Source: Rossellomorea pakistanensis (GTDB taxonomy: Bacteria; Bacillota; Bacilli; Bacillales; Bacillaceae_B). Taken from it: a DNA stretch of 64,000 nt. The position numbers and the translations under genes are program-made. A model generated the notes under the pieces. That model ran no database searches. It was not told where the DNA came from and saw only the letters and a list, made by a program, of their open reading frames with translations. The stretch is taken from assembly GCF_016908495.1 (NCBI RefSeq), contig NZ_JAFBDZ010000002.1:1218626-1282625 (forward strand), written 5' to 3'. Shown in pieces: positions 1 through 6,854 of this stretch (position 1 is its first letter; every line of letters starts with the position of its first letter).

Positions 1-2
1 AT

Positions 3-830
3 GGATTTGGGTTCATGTTCCATGAAATTATTGCTCAAAATATGGATGCTAGTGGAATGGCAATTGATATGGCAGATATACCAAAAGCCATGCTTCTTCC
101 AGTAGGGGGAATGGTTATCGGTTTATTAGTAGCAATCTTTGTTTCATATCGAAAACCTAGAAGCTATCAAAATCTATCTTACGTAGCTAAAGAAGAGTCT
201 TCAAACCAGTATTCTAAAAAGGGAATCGTATTTGCTTTTCTCTCCATTATTGCTGCCCTTTATGTTCAATTAACTTTTGAATCTATGATTTTCGGAGCTT
301 TAGCAGGAATCACAGTATTATATGTGAGCGGCTCCATTAAATGGAGTGAGGCAGATACATTGCTAAACGATGGAATGAAAATGATGGCGTTTATAGGATT
401 TGTTATGATCGCAGCAGCCGGTTTTGCTAAAGTCATTCAGGAGACGGGGCATGTGGAGTCCCTTGTAGAAGCGACGGCAGGTCTAATTGGAAGAAACCAA
501 TCTCTAGCGGCCATTTTAATGCTAATAGTAGGGCTGCTTGTGACGATGGGCATCGGCTCATCCTTTGCAACGATTCCAATCATCGCTACAATCTTTGTTC
601 CACTAGCATTAGAATTAGGATTTAGCCCATTAGGCACAATTGCTATCATAGGGACAGCAGGTGCTCTTGGGGATGCAGGATCACCAGCGTCAGATTCAAC
701 ACTTGGACCAACAGCTGGGCTAAACGTAGATGGACAGCATAACCACATTTGGGATACATGTGTTCCAACCTTTTTACACTACAATATCCCTTTGATTTTG
801 TTTGGATGGTTAGCGGCTGTAATGTTGTAA
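3..830 (+). CDS. YuiF-type Na+/H+ antiporter family protein, 5' end cut off by window
   Basis: This is the C-terminal 275 residues of a polytopic membrane protein. The reading frame is open to the left edge, so the true start lies outside the window, and the ATG at 15 is probably internal. Several long hydrophobic segments alternate with short loops. A glycine/serine-rich stretch near the end (GDAGSPASDSTLGPTAG) resembles the conserved re-entrant region of the NhaC/YuiF antiporter superfamily. Relatives are about 440 residues, so more than half is present. The role, exchange of Na+ for protons or uptake of an amino acid, is inferred from the family only. In B. subtilis yuiF also lies in the yui region not far from mrp. 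The gene stops at TAA 828-830 with no obvious terminator before the next gene. Confidence 0.75.
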   Translation, partial: GFGFMFHEIIAQNMDASGMAIDMADIPKAMLLPVGGMVIGLLVAIFVSYRKPRSYQNLSYVAKEESSNQYSKKGIVFAFLSIIAALYVQLTFESMIFGALAGITVLYVSGSIKWSEADTLLNDGMKMMAFIGFVMIAAAGFAKVIQETGHVESLVEATAGLIGRNQSLAAILMLIVGLLVTMGIGSSFATIPIIATIFVPLALELGFSPLGTIAIIGTAGALGDAGSPASDSTLGPTAGLNVDGQHNHIWDTCVPTFLHYNIPLILFGWLAAVML

Positions 831-974
831 AAGTACAAACCATAGATGAAATCTTTCATTTAAACTATGCTTCTAATTTGTCTATAGAACATGAGATAGA
901 TGCCCACTCCTTCATAGCGGCTTTTGCATAAATAAGTATGGAAGGCCTATAGAAGAGAAGGAGGTACAGCTTGT

Positions 975-1157
975 ATGAATGATTTTAGAATACCATTTGG
1001 TGGCTACGGAGGGTTCGGAAGACGACGGTTTTTCTTCGGAGGACCATTTATTGGTGGATTTCTTGGGGGGGCATTAGCGAGTACGTTATTCTACCCAAGA
1101 CCATACCCGTACTACTATCCACCATACCCGTATTATCCATACCCATATTATTACTAA
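975..1157 (+). CDS. Gly/Tyr/Pro-rich small protein, possible spore-coat type
   Basis: A 60-residue protein with a strong ribosome binding site (aaggaggt, about 9 bases before the ATG). The first half is Gly, Phe and Arg rich (GGYGGFGRRRFFFGG) with a short hydrophobic GGFLGGALAS stretch. The second half is a run of Pro-Tyr units that ends in YYY at the C-terminus. Such low-complexity Tyr/Pro/Gly miniproteins are common among spore coat and outer-layer proteins of Bacillus, but I do not recognise a named family. A GC-rich hairpin with a T-run follows directly, so it is probably monocistronic. It could equally be a small membrane-associated protein. Confidence 0.7.
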   Translation: MNDFRIPFGGYGGFGRRRFFFGGPFIGGFLGGALASTLFYPRPYPYYYPPYPYYPYPYYY

Positions 1158-1163
1158 ACCAAG

Positions 1164-1187
1164 AAGGGCGCTTAATGGCGCCCTTTT
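1164..1187 (+). terminator. Intrinsic terminator after the Gly/Tyr/Pro protein
   Basis: Stem GGGCGC/GCGCCC with a short TTAATG loop followed by TTTT, seven bases after the stop codon. Confidence 0.75.
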
Positions 1188-1312
1188 GTAGTGGAAAAAA
1201 CCTATTGGTGGTTCCTGGTGATAGACGTTTTTGAGTATCGCTATGTGATCTTTAGTTCGTTTTTTATTATTATCAGTTTAGAGATGGGCCAATAGAAAAT
1301 AGCCTTCCAAAT

Positions 1313-1693
1313 TCAGCTCCAGCGTAAATTTACTACTAAGTGGCAACAGTCATTTTGAGAGGATCTGTCCTCAAATGTAAGATGGAGTCCATCAGGAGTG
1401 AATCTAACCTCTGGCTGAATAGTAATGCCTGTAGTCCGAATTAATTGTTTGACTTCTTCTGTTTTTGATTGCTGAGCGGCATCCATCAATTGATAAGTTA
1501 ACTCTTTAGATCCTGAAAACCTTTGGACCAATTTTTTGGCTTCGTCCATCAAAGGTAACATCCTTTTCGATGAATCAATAAATATCTTTGTCTCAACGGG
1601 TGGGAATGGCCTGTATCTATGCCTCCAAGCAGAGTTTCGATGTAACGGGTTCGATCGTCTTCGATAAGAGAAAAAGGGATGATAGCGGTACAT
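1313..1693 (-). CDS. yuzC: YuzC-like conserved hypothetical protein
   Basis: A 126-residue protein. The start is set at the ATG giving MYRYHPFFSYRRR, because a GGGGG-type ribosome binding site (gaagggggccatt) precedes it; the open frame continues 35 codons upstream without a comparable site. The N-terminus is rich in Tyr, Arg and His. The C-terminal two thirds look globular, with an amphipathic stretch (MLPLMDEAKKLVQRFSGSKE) and a final beta-rich segment with a double Cys (NDCCHLVVNL). It resembles B. subtilis YuzC, a protein of unknown function encoded in the same part of that chromosome near degQ and comA. The symbol rests on this resemblance plus synteny. Confidence 0.6.
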   Translation of the reverse strand: MYRYHPFFSYRRRSNPLHRNSAWRHRYRPFPPVETKIFIDSSKRMLPLMDEAKKLVQRFSGSKELTYQLMDAAQQSKTEEVKQLIRTTGITIQPEVRFTPDGLHLTFEDRSSQNDCCHLVVNLRWS

Positions 1694-1800
1694 AATGGCC
1701 CCCTTCCATAAAAAATGAATGGCAAAAACACCATCCGGATTATTTACAAATATATGCCAACAACCAAAAGAAAAGAACAATACAAAAAGGACAACCAATC

Positions 1801-1894
1801 AACGCACTAAAGCATTACCTCACCGCGGGACGGTTCTCGAATACGTTAATACTTTAACGCATTCGAGAACCGTCCCGCGGTGCTTTAGTGTGTT
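1801..1894. repeat. Long palindrome, family B copy 1 (GGGACGGTTCTCGAA core)
   Basis: The left arm (1821-1849) pairs with the right arm (1854-1882) over 29 bases with a single A/G mismatch around a TACT loop. Outside it, AACGCACTAAAGC (1801-1813) pairs with GCTTTAGTGTGTT (1881-1893) with one mismatch, leaving a short bulge. The core is shared with the palindrome at 21825-21880. There is no T-run, so this is not an ordinary terminator. It lies between the divergent yuzC and yuxO. Confidence 0.85.
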
Positions 1895-1977
1895 ATAGAT
1901 AACACGATTTTTGAAGGGTTTTTGGTTGTTTTATCGAATGTGATAGAGTGGATGTTATTTATAGGAGGCTTTGAGAG

Positions 1978-2361
1978 ATGGAATATCAAGATACATTAAT
2001 TAAAACGCTAGGAATGGAGTTTGTTGAATTAGGGAAAGGAAAGGTAATCGCGACGATGCCTGTAAATGAAAATACAAAACAGCCATTTGGTTTCTTGCAT
2101 GGGGGAGCATCTGTTGCCTTAGCAGAAACGGTTGCAAGTGTTGGTGCGGTAAATCTTATTGATTTAGACAAAGAGATTTGCTTTGGCCTTGAAATCAATG
2201 CCAATCATATAAAGGCGAAGCGAGATGGGATCGTTACCGCAACGGGTACGGTTATTCATCAGGGGAAAAGTACTATGGTTTGGGATATCAAGATCACCGA
2301 CGAAGAAGACCAATTAATTTGTATTTCACGTTGCACGATGGCCGTCGTTCCTAAAAAATAA
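1978..2361 (+). CDS. yuxO: PaaI/YuxO-type hotdog thioesterase
   Basis: A 127-residue single hotdog-fold protein of the 4HBT/PaaI family. The diagnostic segment is visible: QPFGFLHGGASVALAET, with the HGG turn before the central helix and a Glu that acts as general base in this family. Homologues hydrolyse acyl-CoA thioesters such as 1,4-dihydroxy-2-naphthoyl-CoA (E. coli MenI/YdiI); the substrate here is inferred only. The start ATG follows ataggaggctttgagag. The gene is monocistronic, with a clear terminator 40 bases downstream. In B. subtilis yuxO lies beside mrp, as it does here. Confidence 0.85.
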   Translation: MEYQDTLIKTLGMEFVELGKGKVIATMPVNENTKQPFGFLHGGASVALAETVASVGAVNLIDLDKEICFGLEINANHIKAKRDGIVTATGTVIHQGKSTMVWDIKITDEEDQLICISRCTMAVVPKK

Positions 2362-2400
2362 CCATAACTAAGTGATTTAGATGGTCATCGATATAATTTT

Positions 2401-2437
2401 AAGCAGTGAGACCTCTTAGAAGTCTCACTGCTTTTTT
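2401..2437 (+). terminator. Terminator after yuxO
   Basis: Stem AGCAGTGAGAC/GTCTCACTGCT around CTCTTAGAA, followed by TTTTTT. Confidence 0.9.
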
Positions 2438-2476
2438 AGTACAGTTATAATATAAGAATACAAGGATAGGGGAGAC

Positions 2477-2789
2477 GAATTAAGAAAGCAATGGGAATTA
2501 AAATTTGCAGGTACCATTAGACCTTCACAAAAAAGAAAAATAAACGTTAGCTCATTTTTATTGCATGTATTTAGCTTTAAAAAATTATCTTGCTAAGAAA
2601 AAGAAAAGGCCATTCAAGCATTTGATCATGATGATAAAAGGGAATGTTACATTTTCTTTCAACATGATTTAAACGCCTTAAAGCTTCAAATGCATATAAG
2701 ATACAAGCGCGAGATTTTGATATAACAATCAATGATCTATATATTGTAGATAGATTTTACATGGACATACGTACGAATCCATGAAAATA
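2477..2789 (+). pseudogene. Decayed protein-coding remnant, family unknown
   Basis: No intact gene fits here, but translation of the plus strand gives protein-like segments interrupted by a stop at 2594 and a later frame change. Frame from 2477: ELRKQWELKFAGTIRPSQKR, then after the stop, segments such as AFDHDDKRECYIFFQHDLN. A second frame from 2698 gives ARDFDITINDLYIVDRFYMD before a TGA near 2779. The charged/hydrophobic pattern looks like real protein, not noise. I cannot name the family. It could also be chance coding-like sequence. Confidence 0.35.
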
Positions 2790-2926
2790 ATTGTGGCCAT
2801 TATTTTTATAAAAAGACATAAAGGAATTCCTTTTATTCTTCAAAAATAAAAGGGGAATATTTTGGAGTGTTTAAGGGGGAAAAGGTTTCTAACTCCAGCG
2901 CTTGCTTAAGGAGCTTTTCTTATGTT

Positions 2927-2957
2927 TACTCATTCTAAAAAAGGGAATGAGTTAAAA
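2927..2957 (+). terminator. Hairpin with A/T tail just upstream of the next gene
   Basis: ACTCATTC/GAATGAGT stem (2927-2934 with 2944-2951) followed by ttaaaaaac. It probably ends transcription across the remnant region or shapes the 5' leader of the gene at 2980. The U-run is poor. Confidence 0.4.
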
Positions 2958-2979
2958 AACGAAAGGAGTGAAGACTAAA

Positions 2980-3345
2980 ATGAGCTGGACGAAATCAGAT
3001 TACCCCAATTCATTTAAAAATCTTCCTACTAAAGTGCGTAATAAAGCAATAGAAATTGCTAATGCCTTATTAGATGAAGGCTATGAAGAAGGACGGGTTA
3101 TAGCCATTGCAACTGAACAGGCTAGGAAAAATAAAGAAGGACAAAAGGATAAAAAACAGTATCATGTTAAGACTCATGAAAATGGCTGGCAATTAATCAA
3201 AGAGGACGGGAAACAAGCTATATTAGTAGAAGATACGAAGGAAATTCTTCTAGAGGAAGCAAAACAGTATGCTAACAAAAAAGAAGGAATCCTAGTGGTT
3301 CATCGTCAGGATGGATCGGTAGAAAAAAGGCTTTATGAAGCTTAA
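2980..3345 (+). CDS. ChaB/DUF2188-like small cytoplasmic protein
   Basis: A 121-residue soluble, Lys/Glu-rich protein. The N-terminal part (SFKNLPTKVRNKAIEIANAL) matches the ChaB-like helical motif. The second half (YHVKTHENGWQLIKEDGKQA) resembles the DUF2188 fold, where a short beta-hairpin with a conserved Trp is followed by a helix. The ATG at 2980 is chosen because aaaggagtg precedes it by nine bases; a GTG 12 bases upstream lies inside that ribosome binding site. Function is unknown; such proteins are common in spore formers. A repeat-containing hairpin follows the stop. Confidence 0.7.
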   Translation: MSWTKSDYPNSFKNLPTKVRNKAIEIANALLDEGYEEGRVIAIATEQARKNKEGQKDKKQYHVKTHENGWQLIKEDGKQAILVEDTKEILLEEAKQYANKKEGILVVHRQDGSVEKRLYEA

Positions 3346-3361
3346 AATGAGTAGAAAAAAA

Positions 3362-3470
3362 GACTGTCCCTCTAAAAGGAGTCCGAAGCCTACAATGTTC
3401 ATCAATATAAGAAGAGGTTCTTATATTGTGAAGTAGTGATTCTGACGCTCCCTTCGGGACAGCCTTTTTC
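3362..3470. repeat. Family C repeat copy 1 enclosed in a GACTGTCCC/GGGACAGCC stem
   Basis: The outer arms GACTGTCCC (3362-3370) and GGGACAGCC (3456-3464, then TTTTTC) form a terminator-like stem between the convergent ChaB-like gene and mrpG. The roughly 80 bases inside read, on the minus strand, GTCAGAATCACTACTTCACA ... GATGAACATTGTAGG, which aligns with the copy at 31820-31900. An internal dyad AATATAAGAA/TTCTTATATT makes a second stem. Confidence 0.65.
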
Positions 3471-3494
3471 CAATAGGAAAATTTCTATAACTCT

Positions 3495-3863
3495 TTATGA
3501 TCTTGCTTTTTCTTCATATTCTTTCTTATGCTTTAAATCATCTTGAACACTCTTATCCCAGAGCTTGACTCCCGAATGATAAGCCGCTCTTGAAATTAAA
3601 TGACCAGCTACTGGAGCGGTAATGAAAATAAACACAATCGCTAATAATAACTTAGAGTTAAAATGCCCGTGTTCACTATAAAAGTACAAAAATGTTCCTA
3701 ATAATATCGACATTACCCCAAGTGTTGCTGCTTTTGATGCAGCATGATTTCGGGTATATACATCAGGAAGCCGTAATAGACCAAACGCTGTGACAAGACT
3801 TAGAAAAGCTCCAAAGAGGAGTAGGAATCCGATAATAATACTAATAATCACGCTCACGTTCAA
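3495..3863 (-). CDS. mrpG: Mrp antiporter subunit G
   Basis: A 122-residue protein with three predicted membrane helices, of the MnhG/PhaG/MrpG family. The hallmark LLRLPDVYTRNHAASKAATLG sits after the first helix. MrpG is a small subunit of the heteromultimeric Na+(K+)/H+ antiporter that pumps sodium out in exchange for protons and supports growth at high pH. It is the last gene of a seven-gene operon and overlaps mrpF by 23 bases. The charged C-terminus (KSVQDDLKHKKEYEEKARS) is cytoplasmic by the family model. Length matches B. subtilis MrpG (about 124). Confidence 0.95.
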   Translation of the reverse strand: MNVSVIISIIIGFLLLFGAFLSLVTAFGLLRLPDVYTRNHAASKAATLGVMSILLGTFLYFYSEHGHFNSKLLLAIVFIFITAPVAGHLISRAAYHSGVKLWDKSVQDDLKHKKEYEEKARS

Positions 3864-4125
3864 TAATCTCCCCTTTCTCTAAAAACTTCGAAAAGGCAAC
3901 GGTTCCAATGAAAGCTAATATTCCAATTAATAGAATAACATCTAGAAAGGCAAAGGTATCGAGAATTAATGATATTAACGCGATAATGGCGACAAGACCC
4001 ATTCCAATCGCATCAAGTGCCACGACCCGGTCAGGTGTGGTTGGTCCTTTTATTACCCTATACAAAAACCCAAGCATGGATAATGAGACGCATACTAGTG
4101 TAATTTGAATAATGATCTCTAGCAT
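3841..4125 (-). CDS. mrpF: Mrp antiporter subunit F
   Basis: A 94-residue protein with three membrane helices, of the MnhF/MrpF family. It carries the typical RVIKGPTTPDRVVALDAIG loop after helix one. It is an integral subunit of the Mrp complex, and in B. subtilis MrpF has also been linked to bile salt efflux. It overlaps mrpG at its 3' end and touches mrpE at its start (shared base 4125), so translation is probably coupled. The size is normal for the family. Confidence 0.95.
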   Translation of the reverse strand: MLEIIIQITLVCVSLSMLGFLYRVIKGPTTPDRVVALDAIGMGLVAIIALISLILDTFAFLDVILLIGILAFIGTVAFSKFLEKGEIIERERDY

Positions 4126-4601
4126 TAGCGACTCACCTCCTTAATGGCTTTCTCGAATGTATTTTTTATTTCATTGACCGCTTCATCTGCATCTGGCATG
4201 TCAATGGAATGAATGTAAAGAATTTTATTATCAAATGATATATCAACAACCAGTGTACCAGGAGTTAAAGTGATTAGGTTAGCCAAAACGGTAATTTCCC
4301 AGTCAGACTTTAATTCTGTCGGTAGGGCAAAAATTCCAGGTTTTATTTCTAGCTTTGGTCTGATAATCGCCATTAGAACCGAAATATTGGCAAGAATCAA
4401 TTCTTTTATAAATAAGACAATCAGGCTGATAATCGCCCAAACACGCAGCAAATAAAATCGCCCTGTAAAAAATCTTCTAAATGCAAAGATGATTAGCAAT
4501 CCAAGAAGAAACCCAATGAAAAAGGATTTGGATGTAAAGGACACAGACAAAAACATCCAAATAAAGGCGAGAAAAAAGTTCAATAATAGTTGAAAAGCCA
4601 T
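4125..4601 (-). CDS. mrpE: Mrp antiporter subunit E
   Basis: A 158-residue protein of the MnhE/MrpE family. Two or three N-terminal membrane helices are followed by a cytoplasmic domain containing LANLITLTPGTLVVDISFDN, the conserved core of this subunit. It ends within one base of mrpF and begins six bases after the mrpD stop, as expected for a tightly packed operon. MrpE is required for full antiport activity and complex assembly in Bacillus. Confidence 0.95.
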   Translation of the reverse strand: MAFQLLLNFFLAFIWMFLSVSFTSKSFFIGFLLGLLIIFAFRRFFTGRFYLLRVWAIISLIVLFIKELILANISVLMAIIRPKLEIKPGIFALPTELKSDWEITVLANLITLTPGTLVVDISFDNKILYIHSIDMPDADEAVNEIKNTFEKAIKEVSR

Positions 4602-4607
4602 TCTACA

Positions 4608-6089
4608 TTACTCCTTTAAGACTGCTTGAATATAAATATTTGGATCTACTAATACTTCAGCCGCTTGTGATATCAGTGGTCGAATGACGTCTGCTCCGAA
4701 GCCGTAACAAACAGCCAAACCAACTAATATGGCAGAAGTGAACCATAAATAATTCACGTTTCCTTTAGAAGTAACTTTGTATTCCTTCGGTTTGCCCCAA
4801 ATCCCGTTCAGGAAAATTTTCAAAACAGAATACAACACTGCTAGACTTGACGCTAGAATGATTCCTGCTCCAACATAAGCCTCACCCTCAAAGCTTCCAC
4901 GAACAATTAATAGTTTCCCAATAAAGCCACTTAACGGGGGAATTCCTGCTAGTGAAAGAGCGGCAACAAAGAATGTCCATCCAAGCCATGGGTAATCTTT
5001 AATAAGTCCTCCCATTTTTTTGAGGTCACTTGTACCAACAATGAAGGCCATCACCCCTACAAGCAGGAAGAGAGCAGATTTAATGATCATGTCATGAATA
5101 ATATAATAAACCGATCCTTCTAGTGAACCGGGAGTCATGACAGAAACCCCGAATAAAATGACTCCAACAGCAATGATGATATTGTAAATAATAATTTTCT
5201 TAACGTCCCAATACGCTAACGCACCAATACATCCCATAACGATGGTGATAATCGCCAGTACACTTAGAATTTGATGTGTGTAGCCTGTATCATGATAAAA
5301 GAAGAGGGTGTAGGTTCTCATTATAGAATAGACACCGACCTTCGTTAACAGTGCTCCGAAAAGAGCAAGTATTGGTGTTGGTGGAGCAAAATAAGAGCCA
5401 GGAAGCCAGAAGTATAAAGGAAAAATAGCCCCTTTTAATCCAAACACAAGCAGGAAAAGAATGGCGATAACCGTAAGGATCGCTGGTTGTTCGACTTCTG
5501 AAATTTTCATCGAAATATCTGCCATGTTTAATGTTCCGACAACTGAGTATAAATACGCTACTGTAATAACAAATAATGCAGATGAGATAATATTCACTAA
5601 TATATATTTAATTGACTCTCTCAATTGTCCTTTCGTTCCTCCTAATACAAGAAGAACATAGGACGACATCAGCATCACCTCAAAGAATACAAACAAGTTG
5701 AAAATGTCTCCTGTTGTAAAGGCGCCATTAACCCCAACAAGTAAAAATTGAACAACAGGGTAATAGTAAAAACGTTCCCGATCTCTCCCAATGGATTTAA
5801 ATGAATAAAGGATGACGACGAATGTAATGATACTTGTCGTCGTTACTAACAAAGCAGAGAGCATGTCTGAAACTAGGGTAATTCCAAAAGGTGCTTCCCA
5901 GTTACTTAAATTCAGAGTTTGGATGCCATTAACGCTGACCTTTCGAATAAGCACGATCGAGGCTGCAATCGTCGCGACTGTAGAAACAGCGGACAAAACT
6001 CTTTGGGCGTTTACATATTTACTTAACATCATTAACACAATGGCCGTTAATAATGGTATTAATATCGGTAAGATAAGTAAGTTATTCAT
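4608..6089 (-). CDS. mrpD: Mrp antiporter subunit D (NuoN/NuoM-like)
   Basis: A 493-residue polytopic protein with about 14 membrane helices. It belongs to the proton-translocating NADH-quinone oxidoreductase/Mrp antiporter family (Proton_antipo_M). Visible landmarks are FEVMLMSSYVLLVLGG with the conserved helix-5 Glu, FGLKGAIFPLYFWLPGSYFA with the helix-7 Lys, and ALLTKVGVYSIMR. These charged residues form the ion path in complex I relatives. It overlaps mrpC by eight bases. The length is as in B. subtilis MrpD. Confidence 0.96.
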   Translation of the reverse strand: MNNLLILPILIPLLTAIVLMMLSKYVNAQRVLSAVSTVATIAASIVLIRKVSVNGIQTLNLSNWEAPFGITLVSDMLSALLVTTTSIITFVVILYSFKSIGRDRERFYYYPVVQFLLVGVNGAFTTGDIFNLFVFFEVMLMSSYVLLVLGGTKGQLRESIKYILVNIISSALFVITVAYLYSVVGTLNMADISMKISEVEQPAILTVIAILFLLVFGLKGAIFPLYFWLPGSYFAPPTPILALFGALLTKVGVYSIMRTYTLFFYHDTGYTHQILSVLAIITIVMGCIGALAYWDVKKIIIYNIIIAVGVILFGVSVMTPGSLEGSVYYIIHDMIIKSALFLLVGVMAFIVGTSDLKKMGGLIKDYPWLGWTFFVAALSLAGIPPLSGFIGKLLIVRGSFEGEAYVGAGIILASSLAVLYSVLKIFLNGIWGKPKEYKVTSKGNVNYLWFTSAILVGLAVCYGFGADVIRPLISQAAEVLVDPNIYIQAVLKE

Positions 6090-6426
6090 TTCCTTCCGTT
6101 CCTCTCATTTGATCCACATTATCCGTTCCTAGCTCTTGATAAGCTCTATAAGCAAGAACAAGAAAGAACGCGGTAACCCCGAAACTGATAACAATGGCTG
6201 TTAAGATTAATGCTTGAGGTAATGGATCGACATAGTCCTTTGCGTGTTCTCCAAGAAGTGGTGCAGCAGCCTTATCCTTTAGTCCACTAACAGATAAAAT
6301 TAATAAATGTGCTCCGTGACTGAGTAATCCTGTTCCAATGATAATTCGAAGTAAGCTTTTAGAAAGCATCAGGTACACAGCGCTCATAAATAGGAATCCG
6401 ATTACAATTGCCATTAATATCTCCAT
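6082..6426 (-). CDS. mrpC: Mrp antiporter subunit C (NuoK-like)
   Basis: A 114-residue protein with three membrane helices, related to NuoK of complex I. The motifs GTGLLSHGAHLLILSVSGL and DPLPQALILTAIVISFGVTA are diagnostic; the second is nearly invariant in MnhC/MrpC. It starts at the last base of mrpB (6426 is shared) and overlaps mrpD by eight bases. It is a structural subunit of the antiporter complex. Confidence 0.96.
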   Translation of the reverse strand: MEILMAIVIGFLFMSAVYLMLSKSLLRIIIGTGLLSHGAHLLILSVSGLKDKAAAPLLGEHAKDYVDPLPQALILTAIVISFGVTAFFLVLAYRAYQELGTDNVDQMRGTEGNE

Positions 6427-6854
6427 TATTCACTCTCCCCTATCGTTTGAATAATGGTCATTGTTACACCTATTACTACTAAATACACACCAGTATCAAA
6501 TAGTACAGCAGTGTGTAATGACGTTTTCCCTAGAAGCGGTAAGTAGAAATAGTCATATGCATGAGTAAGGAAAGGGACATTAAAGATTAAAGCACCTGCT
6601 CCTGTACCTACAGCAAATAATAATCCAACCGCAATTAATATTTTATAATCTATTGGTAATATGCTTGCAACGGTTTTAATATCATAAGCAAGCAACAAAA
6701 GCACAATCGCCCCTGATGTCATTAATCCTCCAACGAATCCGCCTCCAGGGTTATAATGACCCGCAAAGAAAAGACTGAGAGAAAATAAAATAATGATAAA
6801 CGCGACTACTGTTGTAATCGTTTGTAAGATCAAATCATTGGTTCTTGTTCTCAT
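6426..6854 (-). CDS. mrpB: Mrp antiporter subunit B
   Basis: A 142-residue protein with four membrane helices, of the MnhB family. It has the conserved GHYNPGGGFVGGLMTSGAIV segment and a following AYDIKT turn. It overlaps the end of mrpA by four bases (ATGA-type overlap), so the two are translationally coupled. In the Mrp complex MrpB packs beside the C-terminal part of MrpA. Confidence 0.96.
   Translation of the reverse strand: MRTRTNDLILQTITTVVAFIIILFSLSLFFAGHYNPGGGFVGGLMTSGAIVLLLLAYDIKTVASILPIDYKILIAVGLLFAVGTGAGALIFNVPFLTHAYDYFYLPLLGKTSLHTAVLFDTGVYLVVIGVTMTIIQTIGESE

Noticed and set aside
749..931. A 60-residue frame across the YuiF-type stop codon
   Set aside because: Most of it overlaps the real gene in another frame; no ribosome binding site.
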